Part shown: positions 11,167 to 23,239 of the stretch, piece by piece
Layout of the letters: every line of letters begins with the position of its first letter
Position numbering within the stretch: position 1 is the first letter of the stretch
Origin: Euphorbia lathyris
Lineage: Eukaryota; Streptophyta; Magnoliopsida; Malpighiales; Euphorbiaceae
NCBI RefSeq assembly: GCF_963576675.1
Contig: NC_088914.1
Coordinates: 79,234,441 to 79,298,440 of the forward strand
Direction: 5' to 3'
DNA: 64,000 bases
Made by a program: the position numbers and the translations under genes
The notes under the pieces: generated by a model
What the model saw: only the letters and a program-made list of their open reading frames with translations
Database searches by the model: none
What the model was told of the DNA's origin: nothing

Positions 11167-12057
11167 GATCGGATCCCAAGGTAAAGGGGAGGATTTTTTG
11201 GGGGAGCTTTCTCACACTAGATATTTTTCTAGAGAGAGGAAGTGGATTTTTTGGGAAAAAAACATTTTTTTTTCCTAAAATTGAAAATCTCTAAATTTCC
11301 TAAGTTCAATTTTTACTAAATTTTTCATAAAAAACGGGTGCTCGCGGTTCGTGGAATCAATCGGCTTCGACTGTCAGATACCGAATTAAAGGTATTATCC
11401 GAGGACTAGACTCTTTATTTTATTTAATTTATTCTCTCCTTCTATTTCTTTTTTTATGCTATAGTTTTTATTCCTTTAGTTATTTATTTATTTTGTCACG
11501 TTTTATTTAATTAACGTATTTATTTAATTTTCGTTTCGTGTTAAATAAAATTCGGTTTTGTTTTAAAATAAAAAACCTCGTTTTGGATATCCCAATACGA
11601 ACCGTGATCCGATAAAAAGGTAGTTTGGGTATCGAAAATGTTGTAATTATAAGTCTTTTATTTAAAAGAGGTTTCCAAATAACGTTTTAAAATAAAAACA
11701 TCGTTTTAGGAACTTCCGTTTTCGACTATGATCCATCTTTGGTAGTTCGGAAGTCCAAAACGATTGAATTAGATTTAATTTAATGCTTTTGAACAAATCT
11801 GGAAAATGTTGGAGTGATGCTGTAATTTGCCAATTCTGTCACTAAAGGCTGTTTACCGACGGATTTTCCGTCGGTAAATCTGCTAAAATGTTAAAAATGC
11901 CATTTCGGTCCCCTTTTCTTAACTTTTAGACTTTTAATCCTTGGTATATATATATATAGTTAAGTAATACATGTTTTTCAAATTATTTTAGAACTTTAGT
12001 ATATATATTTATTTTAGAATGTTTATATATCATTTTTATCCTATTTTACAATATAAG

Positions 12058-12102
<45 letters not shown>

Positions 12103-13510
12103 TTCCTTTCTATTAACTTAGGCTATGTTTAAATATTAGTTATTTGATATTTTGAGAAATAATGGATGGATATTAGTATATGTCATTTTTGGTATTTAAA
12201 CTATACTAATTATGTACATATATGTATAGTTTTGGGAACATTTGGGTTATTTTGTTGATTATTGAAGGAAGTTATTTTTGGGTAAATATTATTTTCTTGT
12301 CCATAAGATTTACTTATTGTTTTAACATTTTTAAAGTATAAGTATATAGTACCTATTATTTCCATATACATAAAGTTCCTCTTATATTAATTTTTGGGTT
12401 TTCATATCCTCCTTTTTTATTTACTTGTATATATATATGTCTAAATTATTTTCTCTATTCTTTTGGGCCCATTCATGGGTCCATGTCTCAAATGGGCCTT
12501 GTTTGATTATAAATCTTGCTTTAAATAAGTGTCTTATGGTAATTATAATAGTTAGAGAGTCCATTAAATAAGTGGGGAAAATAAATCACAAAAAGAGAGT
12601 TTTCAATTAAATTATTTAAGCTAATGAGCTTTCTTAGATTTCTAATGTGGATAAATAGAGTCATTTTTGTTGATATTTCAAATTGTCTTCAAAACACCAC
12701 GTTTTAAAACCTTAGCCCGTTCCAACGACGGATTGAGCGAACATTGTAATTAAAATCGTTTTCTTTGCAAATAATAGAGTTTTGAACCATTTTCTTAAAG
12801 AATTTGTACAAAGTAAAATTGACTTGTATGTTTAACCATGTTTTCTCATTAAAAGGTTTTTATCTCAAACGTTTTCAAATACTCGAGTCGTTCCAACGGC
12901 GATTCGAGTGAACTTCATCAAACGGGGTTTTAAAACGCACCTAAATCGTTCCAATGGCGATTAAGGTGCGAACCATGTAAATAAACCCGTTTTGGGGAAA
13001 TAAGTTAGTGTAGAATAAACACACGACATAATATTTAATACAGTTGTAAATAAATCACTTCTTTCTTCCCCCTCCCTGTGTATGTATAAACATAAATGGG
13101 TGATTCTTTACTGATGTGGCTTTTCAATATCATATGCTCAAAACGGTTTCTAAAAAAGAGAAAGAAAAGGGTTTCAAATGAATTTTAAACTTAAAGAAGT
13201 ATACGATTAGTCCGTTATCGCCTAACATGCTGAGTAGGAGGCCGGTGGTTCATAACCGGGCGATGTCGGGGTGCCTAGTAGCCTTTCTCCGGAAAGGAGC
13301 TAGCCTTCTCGGCTCGTACCTAAGTTTCCCGAACCCACACCGGTCTCCCGCAAGGGATCGGTGTTCATTTTCCCATTCGTGGGTGGCGACTCTTCTATAT
13401 CTCCAAGCTCCGGTCCTGCCGAGCAGCTTGATTCCATGATTGGTTGCTTTCGGCGCCAATCACCGCTTACGTCGCCATGAGGTTGTCCACCCCCCGGTCC
13501 GCCCGGGAGA

Positions 13511-14956
13511 TTAGGCCGCGGCACCTCGTCTAACAACAGTGTGTTGGTCAAGTACTTGCGCAACTCCTGCAGCCAACTCAGTGTCGACATGTACATCTCC
13601 ACCAGCTAACCCAGCGTTAGGATCATGAGCTTCATGTTCGCTGGCAATTTCCTCAGAATCCTCAGCGTCATCCTGACCGCTAGCTTCGTCTTCTTCTTCT
13701 TCCTCAGTACTATCTCCATCAAGTTCTTCCTCAACTTGAGAGATGAAGTGGTCATCTAGTTGGACCTCATGCTCCTCAGACTCAACAACTGTACCTTGAC
13801 ACTGGGTGAAGTGAGAATCACCCGGTACAATGAAGTCGGTCGATATGGCTTCTAGAGGAGCCAGTGTTGAAGACTTCTGCTTCTTTTGAGGTTGCTCAGC
13901 AGCTTCCTCAGTTCCAGGCTCACCTTGCCTGGTTCTTTTCTCAGCTGTCTTGCCAGCTGACTTCTGCTTCTTTGCTGGAGACTCAATGTTTGGAGTAGGA
14001 GTCTCAGCAGTTTTCCTCTTGTGGGAAGCTGGGGCCTTAGTTCTTTGCCCTTTCTTTGGCTCAGCAGTTTCCTCAGCTTGGCCAGCATCAACAGCAGCAG
14101 CAGCAGCAGCTTTACCTTTCTTCAAAGGCTGTCCAAACTTCAGCGCCCTCAGCGAGGATGCTGTTATCTCAGATCCTCGGTAAGATTCCTCACCTTGGAG
14201 GTCAATCTTATGGTCAATGAGGATCCTAGTTATGAGTGACCCAAGTCTCAGCATACCCGTGCTGCGTAGGAACCCAGCAACTAAGAAGACTGGCATGTTG
14301 ATGGGGGTGTACGTCAACATATGTCATATGAAGCACTGTTCAAAGTTTGTTGCTGATGTAGTGCAGTTGATCTTCGGGTAAATAAAATAACTCAGCAGGT
14401 AGTGAGCCATTTTCTGGTGCTGACCCATCGAAGAAGCTGAGACTTCTCCTGAGTAGCCATCAGGTTTGCAAAAACTGTGTACATAGTTTGTCTTGTCCTG
14501 ATCTCCCGATTTTCTCAGCCTTGCTCCCTCAGTTTTCAGTTGGAGAAGGTTTCCTATGTACAGAGGGTTGATGAAGATGGTTTTGCCTCTTACTTCAGTG
14601 CATAGGTAGTCGGTGGAGTCACTGGCAACCTTGAGGTTGTGGTAAAACTCCCTCACTAGGTCAGGATAAGTTTCATCCCTGACTGAGAACAGCCCATTCC
14701 ATTCATTCTTGGAAATCCATTCGGCAAATGGCTGTTCATTCTGTACGAAGTGCTCCGAGACCCATCTGGAGGGTTCAACCTTCCATTCGCGTACGTTCTC
14801 AAATACTTTGGAGTAGGTTCGGACCTTCACGGTTTTTCCTTGACCAGAGTTCTGGCCAGTTTTTCCCTTACTCGGCATAGAGGGATTTTGAGTAGGTTCA
14901 TCGGAGTTGGTCTTTTGGTGGCCGGCACCGGAGACGTTGAAAGATAACTTAGTCAT
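13511..14956 (-). pseudogene. Additional ORF downstream of copia pol (putative plant transposon protein domain)
   Basis: From ATG 14956 the frame runs to a TGA at 14326-14324 and then continues in the same frame to 13511, about 480 codons with one nonsense codon. The N-terminal half resembles the plant 'putative transposon protein' domain (PF20167 type) by FYHNL, RGKTIFINPLYIGNLL and HYLLSYFIYPK. The C-terminal half is Lys/Ala/Glu-rich with KKRK-like basic clusters and an acidic EEEEEDE run, like a nuclear protein tail. The last few codons (GAAA, stop) may already be Tat-1 LTR, so the natural C-terminus is probably lost. Function unknown. It lies on the same strand as pol, in the position where SIRE elements carry an extra ORF. 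Confidence 0.65.
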
Positions 14957-15065
14957 TCTTCGAATATGGAAAACTTAGAGGAATTTGAGAGAGAAGAGTT
15001 CAAAGTAGTTTCTTTGCCTTTAGAATTGATTAAGCGTAAAAAATAAAAGATGGGGAAATTCCCAT

Positions 15066-15075
15066 AATTTATAGA
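15066..15075 (-). promoter_or_regulatory. Candidate TATA box for the copia additional ORF
   Basis: On - TCTATAAATT, about 110 nt upstream of ATG 14956, suggesting separate transcription of the extra ORF. Confidence 0.45.
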
Positions 15076-15437
15076 CGGAATGAACGGTGTGGATCTTAAT
15101 CGAATCCATGTGTCAGTTTTGCCTTGGGATTGTGTACCGACAAAGATCCTGGCATTTATGACACATACGGCGAATACGTCATCCTAGGGCTATACGCGTG
15201 CTTTGCATTTATGCTAACGGATATAACACTCAGCATTTAGAATGTCAAGCGTTTGATATTCTGAGTGGTCAGTAATGCATTTACAGATGATTTTAAAGTT
15301 TAAGTTTAAACTAATTTACTCAGTGTGCAAGTTACTCAGTATTTGATGTTCAGTCAGTTTCGATGAGTTACTCAGCAAACAATCAATCATTCAGCATAGT
15401 AATTCACTCAGCATTCATATTCATTTAGCACAGGAAT
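15076..15437. other. Spacer between copia pol and additional ORF
   Basis: AT-rich, no gene. Rich in the words actcagc, ctcagcat and tcagtcag. The same vocabulary dominates the solo copia LTR at 39860-41166, hinting at family relatedness. Confidence 0.4.
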
Positions 15438-18400
15438 TTACTGAAGAGGATTAAACATACCAATTGCTTCTCTCAGTATGCTGAACTGCTCACGGGCCAG
15501 TGGCTTCGTGAAGATATCCGCAAGCTGTTCGTCCGTTGGGACAAAGGTCAGCTTGATCTCACCCTTGAGTACATGGTCTCTAATGAAGTGATGTCTGATG
15601 CTGACATGCTTCATTCTGCTGTGTTGCATTGAGTTCTTGGAAAGATCAATTGCACTTTTGTTGTCACATTTGACTTCAATTGTCTTCGTTTGAACACCAT
15701 AGTCTTCAAGCTGTTGCTTAATCCATAGGACTTGAGCAACACAATGACTAGCAGCAATGTACTCAGCTTCAGTGGTAGACAAGGCTACTGACGCCTGCTT
15801 TTTGCTGAACCAGGATACAAGATAGCTTCCTAAGAAGTGGCATCCTCCAGAGGTGCTTTTTCGTTCCAGCTTATCTCGTCCATAGTCAGCGTCAGTGTAT
15901 CCAATCAGTGTAAAGTCATGAGTATTTGGATACCACAAACCTGCATTCACTGAGCTTTGCAAGTATCTAAGGATTCTTTTTACAGCAATGTAATGAGATT
16001 CCTTAGGGTTAGATTGATATCTAGCACAGTAGCATACTGAAAACTGAATGTCCGGTCTACTGGCTGTTAAGTAAAGTAGAGAGCCTATCATACCTCGATA
16101 TAATTTGCTGTCTACTGACTTACCATTCTCGTCAGCGCAGAGGACAGTGTCAGTGCCCATAGGAGTGGATATTGGCTTGCAATTCTCCAAGTCATATTTC
16201 TTTAATATCTCCTTGGCATATTTGGCTTGACTGATGAAGATGCCATTCTTTCCTTGTTTAATTTGAAGACCGAGGAAGAAGTTGAGTTCTCCCATCATGG
16301 ACATTTCAAACTCAGTCTGCATTTGTTTGCCAAACTCCTTGCACATTAATTCGTTAGTTGCACCAAATATTATATCATCAACATAAATTTGGGCCAGCAG
16401 GGTATCTTTACCCTTTTTCTTAATGAATAAGGTTGTATCAGTTTTACCCCTGACGTAATTTCTAGTCAGCAGGAAACTGGTCAGCCTCTCATACCAAGCA
16501 CGTGGTGCCTGCTTGAGGCCGTACAGAGCCTTTTTGAGTTTGTAAACATGGTTTGGGAACTTAGGGTCCTCAAAACCTGGAGGTTGATTTACATAAACCT
16601 CCTCGTTTATAACTCCATTAAGAAATGCACTTTTGACATCCATTTGGAATAATTTAAAGTTCATGTAAGATGCATATGCACATAGTATTCTAATTGCCTC
16701 TAGCCTTGCCACTGGGGCAAAGGTCTCACCGTAGTCAATACCTTCTTGCTGACTGTAGCCCTGAGCTACAAGCCTTGCCTTGTTCCTGACTACGTTTCCT
16801 TGTTCATCCATCTTGTTCCTGAAGACCCATCTTGTTCCGATGGTCTTTAGACTCTTTGGATGAGGTACTAGCTCCCATACATCGTTTCTTCTGAATTGAT
16901 CGAGCTCCTCTTGCATTGCGTTCATCCAGAATTCATCGTACTCAGCTTCAGCGAAATTCTTCGGTTCTTGTACTGAGATGAAGGCAAAATTGCTGAGGTA
17001 CTTCTTGAGTTGATTCCTCGTCATCAGGGTATTCCCAGCAGAATCAAAGATCGCACTCTCTGAGTGCCCACTTGGGATCCTTATCTCTTTAGGTAGATTT
17101 ATGTCTTGTGCTGTTTCTGTTTCAACAATCTCTGCAGAAGTAGATGGGTCAGTAAAAGTAATCTTAGGTTCACTCTTACTCTTGGTCAGCCTTTTCGTGA
17201 ATGACTCAGTAGCTGGTTCTGGGTCAGCGATGGTTACTGAGTGTGGATCATCTTCGGTCAGCGGCTGGTATCTACCTGCAGGGTCAGTTTCGTCGAACTC
17301 TACATGTATAGACTCTTCTAAAACTTGAGTTCGTTTATTAAAAACTCTGTATGCTTTGCTGTTTGTTGAGTAGCCCAAAAAGATAGCCTCATCAGCTTTT
17401 GAATCAAACTTTGCTAAGCTATCTTTGGTATTTAAAATAAAACATCTACAGCCAAAGGCACGAAAGTATCCAATATTGGGCTTTCGTCCTTTCCAAAGTT
17501 CATAGGGGGTTTTCTTGAGTATAGGTCTAACTAGAGCCCTATTAAGAATATAACATGTTGTGTTAACAGCTTCTCCCCAAAAATACTTTGGAAGCCTATG
17601 CTCATCCAGCATTGTCCTGGCTATTTCAACCAGAGTTCTGTTCTTCCTTTCCACAACCCCATTTTGCTGAGGTGTTCTAGGAGCAGAAAGATTATGGTCA
17701 ATGCCGCTGGCTTCACAGAATTCAACAAACTTTTGGTTCTTGAATTCTCCACCGTTATCACTACGGATATGAGCTAATTTTAGGTCTTTTTCATTTTCAA
17801 TTTTTCTAACCAATTTTGAAAATGTCTCAAAGGTCTCATCCTTGCTGGTCAGCAAGATAACCCACGTATACCGAGAGAAGTCATCTACAATGACCAAGGA
17901 AAATCTTCTTCCACCCAGACTCAGCGGCTGGACTGGACCAAAGAGATCCAAGTGTAGCAACTCTAACGGACGTTTAGTTGAGACAATATTTTTGTTATGA
18001 AAAGATTGCTTGGTTTGTTTTCCAGCTTGGCAAGCGTGGCATAACTGATCTTTTTGAAATTTAAGTTCAGGCAGTCCCTCAACCAATTGCTTTCTTGCTA
18101 GTTTGGCCAGGAGGTCCATGCTTACATGACCAAGTCTCCTGTGCCATAGCCAGGAATTTTCTTCCTTTGATACTAAGCACACAGTTTTTGAAAACTTTTT
18201 CTCTAAGTCTAGCATAAAGACATTATCTATCCGAGGGGCAGTTAAAATTAACTCATTTGTTTTACCCTCGTATATTTTACATCCAGTAGCATCAAATATA
18301 ACTTTTCTCCCATTGTCACATAGCTGAGCTACGCTGAGTAAGTTATATTTGAGTCCGCTGACTAGGGAGACAGATTCAATAGTAGGATTACCTCCGATGG

Positions 18401-18569
18401 TTCCTGACCCTACTATCTTACCCTTCTTGTTGTCTCCAAAACTTACGCTCCCTCCTCGTTTACGCTCAAACGTGATGAACTGAGTTTTATCACCCGTCAT
18501 ATGCCTTGAGCATGCGCTGTCAATATACCACATCTTTGACTTCTCGGCACATCTCAGGCTTACCTGCAT
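15438..18569 (-). CDS. SIRE-type copia pol: protease, integrase, RT, RNase H
   Basis: An uninterrupted 1043-codon frame, the best preserved pol in the window. In order: protease active site near residues 16-20 reading DSA instead of the usual DSG; GAG-pre-integrase with HHCC (RLGH, then CHACQAGK); integrase core D (HLDLFG), D (IRSDNGGEF), E ([11 protein letters not shown]); RT with [18 protein letters not shown] and YVDD near residue 730; RNase H with [15 protein letters not shown] and CDNKSA. The Met at 18569 is not the natural start. The upstream gag frame ends at a TAG (18577-18575) and is out of phase by two bases, so gag and pol have been split by a stop plus indel. Confidence 0.9.
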   Translation of the reverse strand: MQVSLRCAEKSKMWYIDSACSRHMTGDKTQFITFERKRGGSVSFGDNKKGKIVGSGTIGGNPTIESVSLVSGLKYNLLSVAQLCDNGRKVIFDATGCKIYEGKTNELILTAPRIDNVFMLDLEKKFSKTVCLVSKEENSWLWHRRLGHVSMDLLAKLARKQLVEGLPELKFQKDQLCHACQAGKQTKQSFHNKNIVSTKRPLELLHLDLFGPVQPLSLGGRRFSLVIVDDFSRYTWVILLTSKDETFETFSKLVRKIENEKDLKLAHIRSDNGGEFKNQKFVEFCEASGIDHNLSAPRTPQQNGVVERKNRTLVEIARTMLDEHRLPKYFWGEAVNTTCYILNRALVRPILKKTPYELWKGRKPNIGYFRAFGCRCFILNTKDSLAKFDSKADEAIFLGYSTNSKAYRVFNKRTQVLEESIHVEFDETDPAGRYQPLTEDDPHSVTIADPEPATESFTKRLTKSKSEPKITFTDPSTSAEIVETETAQDINLPKEIRIPSGHSESAIFDSAGNTLMTRNQLKKYLSNFAFISVQEPKNFAEAEYDEFWMNAMQEELDQFRRNDVWELVPHPKSLKTIGTRWVFRNKMDEQGNVVRNKARLVAQGYSQQEGIDYGETFAPVARLEAIRILCAYASYMNFKLFQMDVKSAFLNGVINEEVYVNQPPGFEDPKFPNHVYKLKKALYGLKQAPRAWYERLTSFLLTRNYVRGKTDTTLFIKKKGKDTLLAQIYVDDIIFGATNELMCKEFGKQMQTEFEMSMMGELNFFLGLQIKQGKNGIFISQAKYAKEILKKYDLENCKPISTPMGTDTVLCADENGKSVDSKLYRGMIGSLLYLTASRPDIQFSVCYCARYQSNPKESHYIAVKRILRYLQSSVNAGLWYPNTHDFTLIGYTDADYGRDKLERKSTSGGCHFLGSYLVSWFSKKQASVALSTTEAEYIAASHCVAQVLWIKQQLEDYGVQTKTIEVKCDNKSAIDLSKNSMQHSRMKHVSIRHHFIRDHVLKGEIKLTFVPTDEQLADIFTKPLAREQFSILREAIGMFNPLQ

Positions 18570-18574
18570 TGTAA

Positions 18575-19250
18575 CTAGTTACTTTTAGGTACCCAATTCT
18601 TTTTGGGTCCTGACTTGTCAGGTGCAACAGGTATAGCATCATATTTTATTTTATGGCGACATACATGGACAGTATGGCCATTCTTTCCACAGAAGTCACA
18701 ACTGACCTTCTGTTTAGAATTTTTTACTGACTTGTCAGCACCCCAGTGTTGAGCGTGCCAGCACACCTTAGTGGTGTGTCCTAACTTCCCACAAAAGTCA
18801 CACTGGACTTTTCGCTGGGGATTCCATCTCTACCGAGTACCTTGGTACTGAGTTCTCAGAGGAATGTTATTTTTATTTGGAACCTTTAGTTGGTTCTGGA
18901 TGGTTGTGACGTCCTTCCTCAGTTTCTTTGAAACTGACTGGACTTCAGAGACATACTCATGCATGATCTTCATGTTATCATGCAGAGTTAAATTGTCCTG
19001 AAGAAGGAATCTGAGGTCACTCAGTTTGACCTCTTCCACTTCGTCACAGCGCCTGCTGAGTGCTCTAACTTTCTTATTACACTTCTTGACAAGTGTATAG
19101 AGATCACTCAGGGCATTAACTATATCATTTCTGAGCTGGGGAAGAGAAATTACCTCATTTGATTGCTCCTCGTCTTCTGATAGGTCAGCATGCTCAGAGA
19201 CGCATGGCTCAGCAAGTTCGTCAGCCATGAAGCATATCTTCGCTGACTCG
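18575..19250 (-). pseudogene. SIRE-type gag C-terminus with two CCHC zinc knuckles
   Basis: The frame on - comes from the junction near 19250, passes a coiled-coil-like acidic segment and meets a TAG at 18832-18830. It continues in phase through two zinc knuckles of form CX2CX4HX4C (CDFCGKLGHTTKVC and CDFCGKNGHTVHVC) to a second TAG at 18575. Gag binds and packages element RNA. The N-terminal gag is missing. Residues before FMADE come from the adjoining TR-GAG fragment read on the wrong strand. Confidence 0.75.
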
Positions 19251-20406
19251 GTGGCCGTCAGAAGGCAAGGCGGAGCACCAACCAGCGAAGACTTCACCCA
19301 AGGGAGCGGTGGAGCAAAGGAAATCCAAGGCCAAACGGGTGGCCAAGGATGCTAGCAACAAGGCTGAGCAAGGTGCCATCACCCAACCGAAGATTTCTAC
19401 GGCAGCAAGCACCAATGGGGAAAAGGTGCGGGGTCCGAGAGCCGACGGGAGAAGGTTGGCCAAGCGAGGGAAGGCTTGCCAATCAAGGCTTGTGGAAGGA
19501 CAGCTGCCAACAGAGTACAAGCATGACCAGAAGCCAAGGAGGCGGAGGCCGAAGAAGAGTAAGGCTATGGAGGGCCAAATCTCCAAAGTTATAGGCCAAG
19601 GGGTTGGCCAACGTGTGGACAAGTCGTCTAGGGGACGACATGTTGCGAGGGAGCAACAACCAATGAAGGAAGTTGCTCATACCGAAGGGGCAGCGACCAA
19701 ACCGAAGGGCCAAGCTAGGTGGAGACGTCCAAGCAAGGCCGCAAAGCGACATGGTGGGCAGAGAGGCGTGGCACACCCAAGGAAGGGAACGAGGGCGTTG
19801 CCAAATGGAGTGGGGGAGGATGTCACGGCCCGCCTAAAGTCATCCGTGGGAAGGCCCGAGCCAAATGCCCAAAGGGCTAAGAGAAAGGAGCCAGGGGCAA
19901 AACGGTCATTTTCCTGTTCATCGGGGCGTTGTGGGACATGCCGGTGGACACCAAGGACATCGGGCCAATTGTATGTGCAGGAGTGCACAAGGCAGCGGGC
20001 CCGTGCCTGCCGGGGGAGGATTTGGCCAAGAGATGGTCCCCCCTATAGTGTGTCTTATACCAACTTGGGACACACTGTCGGCAGACATTGCCAAGCCCCA
20101 CACACCACATGTTTTCCTAAGGTATGTCTAGACGATTCCAAATGCGTCCATATTTGGTATGTGGTTCCTTGGGAATATTATGGAGCTATGTGCTCAAGGA
20201 TGTGCGGGGAAAATGTTAAGTATGGCAAAAATTGCCATGGTGGAAAAGTACGGGCCCGAGCTGGAGCCGTCGGGCCCGTGTGCGTGCCAGCAGGCACAAT
20301 TAACTCTGTTCGTGCGGGGCAAGCAGGCAGTAGGCCCAGGGACTGCCAGGAGACGCGAGCGACGGCCAGGAGCTGCGGGGAGACTTGCCAGGCGAACCTC
20401 AGGTAG
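19251..20406 (+). pseudogene. TR-GAG gag C-terminus running into the LTR
   Basis: The open frame matches the Lys/Arg-rich C-terminal repeats of the complete gag (KSKAKRVAKDAS, then KVRGPRADGRRL). It passes without a stop through the polypurine tract and the LTR start (read as VTARLKSS) and ends at 20404-20406, about 195 codons inside the LTR. 5' truncated, so not functional as it stands. Confidence 0.65.
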
Positions 20407-20964
20407 CCGAGCTACGGGCCCAGAAAATTCCAGACGGGCCCGGAGCGTGCTAGAACGGGCCAGAAGCTTCCGAAACGTGCCAGATTCGTGCGAAAGGTGC
20501 CGAAACGTGCCGGAACAACCCGAAATGTGCGGGAAGGTGCTAGGATGGCCCAAGAAAGTTCTAGGGACAATGGAGAAATGTCCCAACCTTTCTTTATGTT
20601 TCTTATTTGTTGTTTATCTAGATTTTTCTAGGATTTTATTTGTGTAAAGTATTCTAGAACCTTCCTAGGTTGCCTATAAATAGGAGGGAAGGTGCTCATT
20701 TGTAACATATACATGAGTTGACACAAGACACAAAAGTGTGAGCAAGTGTGAGTGCTACTTTGTGTTCTAGCCTTTGTAAAGCATTCTTTTCTTAATAGAA
20801 GAGTGTTTTCCTCACTTAACATTTGTGCAAGATCCTATCTTTCCGCTGCATAACGTTGCCTAGCGTGGGAGCTAAGCATACGAGGTTAAGGCTGAACTAG
20901 TAATAGGGGAGAAATTACTAGTGCCGCACGGTCGACAGATAGTCAAGAGGCTGTGTCCGTGACA
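19821..20964 (+). repeat. 3' LTR of TR-GAG copy 1
   Basis: Starts tgtcacggcccgcctaaag and ends gtccgtgaca. Length 1144 bp, close to the 1164/1163 bp LTRs of the complete copy. The 3' part includes cctataaatagg near 20670, the probable TATA box. Confidence 0.9.
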
Positions 20965-22029
20965 TATGTGACTGGTGTGGATTGTCTGTATGCTATTACT
21001 GTGATGCTTGTCCCTTTTCTCTAATGGATATATGGCTTGTTCCTAACCCGTACATGTGCCTATTGCAGATCTTGTAAGGTGTGACTCTTGGTTGGCTTAG
21101 CTTTCGGGGAAGAAGCAAGCGCCACACGGTGTCAAGTAGTTGGCCCCGTGACACACCGCTGTGTGCGAAAATACCGGGTCGGAAGGAGCCGCCCAAAGCA
21201 CCCATTGGCACCTCGTTCGCTTTCATCCTCTGTCCTCCCACGCAACACAAAAAGACGGCGAAAGCCTGTCGATGACCTGACACCGCATTCCACATAGCCC
21301 GCCCGGTTTTGCAATCACGACGATATAATCATCAAGCCCATTGCAACCCAACAAGCGGGTCAGGATCAGCGGGACATGGCCGGCTAAGAGAATTCTCCGA
21401 ACCCAATGAGAGCAGGCGGGTGAGCTGACAACGGCGGTAAGCTATCCTCGCTCGACGAGTCGACACTCAATCCTTAGCACTCCGCCCGAGGAAGAAATCA
21501 CGACGATATAATCATCAAGCACTAGTCAACCCCATTAGCGGAATGTGATCGGTACGCAACAACGTCGAGGGGAACGCACCACGCCCGATGACGGCGTAAA
21601 CAGAAGGGAAATTTCCCGAAGCGCCGCCGAGGGGCATTGACGTCAAAATCCTCCATTCGACCACGGACCCTAGCATTGTCGAGATTCATGGGCATAGGTG
21701 GGATAGGGAGAGCATGGGATTTAGCGCTCCCGAGCGATGCTCAGGAGGCAAGGTGGTGCTCCCACCTCAGCGCGTCTTGTGTCAACTCCAGGCCCATAGT
21801 GTCACGGACAACCGAGGGCCACCAGCAGCAAGGGCCAAGTTCAGCGCCCGAAAGGGCTCGACGGAAGGGACAAGGGGCATAGCGAGGCCCACGGTGTCAC
21901 GGACAACCGAGCGTCACCAGTAGGAGGAGCGAAGTTCAGCGCCCCACGGAAGGGACAAGGGGCAAAGCGGTCATTTTACCATATCTCGGGACTAGGCGAG
22001 ACAACCGATATCACTAGGCATATGAGTAG
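20965..22029. other. Unassigned spacer with internal duplications
   Basis: About 1.07 kb without a supportable gene. The block aatcacgacgatataatcat occurs twice (about 21313 and 21495). A second block beginning gtcacggacaaccgag and followed by cagcgcc...aagggacaagggg occurs twice (about 21799-21880 and 21894-21965). The last part (gacaaggggcaaagcggtcatttt) resembles the LTR segment ggggcaaaacggtcatttt of TR-GAG, so some of this is probably a diverged relative of that family. Short ORFs are not conserved-looking. Confidence 0.5.
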
Positions 22030-22075
22030 TGTCACGGCCCGCCTAAAGTCATCCGAGGGAAGGCCCGAGCCAAAT

Positions 22076-23239
22076 TGTCACGGACACAGCCTCTTGACTA
22101 TCTGTCGACCGTGCGGCACTAGTAATTTCACCCCCGATTACTAGTTCAGCCTTAACCTCGTGTGCTAGCTTCTATGCTAGGCAACGTTATGCAGCGGAAA
22201 ATCAGGATCTTGCACAAATGCTAAGTGAGGAAAACACTCTTCTATTAAGAAAGAATGCTTTACAAAGGTTAGAACACAATAAGCACTCACACTTGCTTAC
22301 ACTTTTGTGTCTTGTGTCAACTTGTGTATGATTTACAAATGAACACCTTCCCTCCTATTTATAGGCAACCTAAGAAGGTTCTAGAATACTTTACACTTAA
22401 AAATCCTAGAATAATCTAGAAAAAGAACAAAGTAGAAATATAAAGAAAGGTTGGGACATTTCTAAGATGTCCCTAGAAGCTTCTCGGACCATTCCCGCAC
22501 ATTTCGGAATATTTCCCGTACCTTCCGAACTATTCCGACACGTTTCGGCATATTTCGGCACGCCTCGGACCAATCTGGCACGTTCCGGAAGTTTCTGGCC
22601 CGTACTGGCACGCTCCGGGCCCGTCTGGAATTTTCTGGGCCCGTAGCTCGGCAATCTGAGGTTCAGTAGGCGAAGTCTCCCGCAGCTCTTGGCCGTCGCT
22701 CGCATCTCCTGGCAGTCCCTGGGCCTACTGCCTGCTCGCCCCGCACGAACCGAGGTTCTTTGTGCCTGCTGGCACGCACACGGGCCCGACGGCTCCAGCT
22801 CGGGCCCGTACTTTTCCACCATGGCAATTTTTTTCCATACTTAATATTTCCCCCGCACATCCTTGAGCATATAACTCCATAATGATCCCAAGGAACCACA
22901 TACCAAATATGAAGACATTTAGAATCGTCTAGACATACCTTTGAAAAACATGTGGTGTGTGGGGCTTGGCAATGTCTGCCGACAGTGTGTCCCAAGTTGG
23001 TATAAGACACACTATAGGGGGGGACCTTCTCTTGGCCAAATCCTCCCCCGGCAGGCACGGGCCCGCTGCCCGACTGCCTTGTGCACACCTGCACATACAA
23101 TTGGCCTGATGTCCACCGGCATGTCCCGCATGGTCCTGATGAATAGGAAAATGACCGTTTTGCCCCTGGACCGTTTCTCCTAGCCCTTTGGGCATTTGGC
23201 TTGGGCCTTCCTTCGGATGACTTTAGGCGGGCCGTGACA
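22076..23239 (-). repeat. 3' LTR of TR-GAG copy 2
   Basis: Plus-strand boundaries tgtcacggacac and gggccgtgaca. It encodes the last part of the read-through gag frame. Confidence 0.9.

Larger units (their letters stand above)
1..13523 (+). mobile_element. Tat-lineage Ty3/gypsy retrotransposon (Tat-1), 5' end outside window
   Basis: Order on +: protease, RT, RNase H, second (archaeal-type) RNase H, integrase, hairpin-rich tail, antisense PMD gene, 39-bp tandem array, polypurine tract, 3' LTR. The second RNase H between the ancestral RNase H and integrase is the hallmark of the Tat clade (Ogre, Retand, Grande group). The 5' LTR and most of gag lie left of the window. Internal stops and a frameshift show the copy is dead. 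The right boundary at 13523 (last bases gca) is my best estimate: the copia extra ORF on - appears cut exactly there. No target-site duplication can be checked because the left end is missing. Confidence 0.85.
10531..13523 (+). repeat. 3' LTR of Tat-1 (about 3.0 kb)
   Basis: Starts TGTAGACACCGAGTCGG, a start I recognise from Tat-lineage LTRs. U3 is GC-rich with repeated TTGGGCG/CGCCCAA palindromes up to 11139. The TATA box is at 11157-11166. The rest is AT-rich, with an (AT)n run near 12063-12100, a 12-bp inverted repeat at 11852-11878 (arms tttaccgacgga), and the motif cgttccaacg-cgatt repeated near 12719, 12890 and 12945. The last 320 bp are GC-rich again. Short ORFs across 10452-11294 on both strands come from GC content. 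The right end at gca 13523 is inferred from the cut in the neighbouring ORF. Confidence 0.75.
13524..19250 (-). mobile_element. SIRE-type Ty1/copia retrotransposon, truncated at both ends
   Basis: On -, order is gag C-terminus with two zinc knuckles, protease, integrase, RT, RNase H, then an additional ORF. The domain order INT before RT defines copia, and the sequence style ([30 protein letters not shown]) is that of the SIRE/Maximus lineage. No LTR remains. The left end is cut at about 13524 by Tat-1. The right end fuses near 19250 to a TR-GAG fragment in the opposite orientation. Confidence 0.85.
19251..20964 (+). mobile_element. TR-GAG element copy 1, 3' half
   Basis: 3' portion of the same family as the complete copy at 22076-26696, here on +: gag C-terminus, polypurine tract aatggagtgggggagga (19804-19820) and a full 3' LTR (19821-20964). 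The 5' half is gone at the junction with copia gag. The sequence right of the LTR is tatgt; no target duplication can be checked. Confidence 0.8.

Noticed and set aside
10452..11294. Long overlapping Arg/Ala/Pro-rich frames on both strands
   Set aside because: GC-rich U3 sequence of an LTR; five overlapping frames with no domain and low-complexity composition.
12063..12100. (AT)n run as a functional element
   Set aside because: Ordinary microsatellite in an AT-rich LTR.
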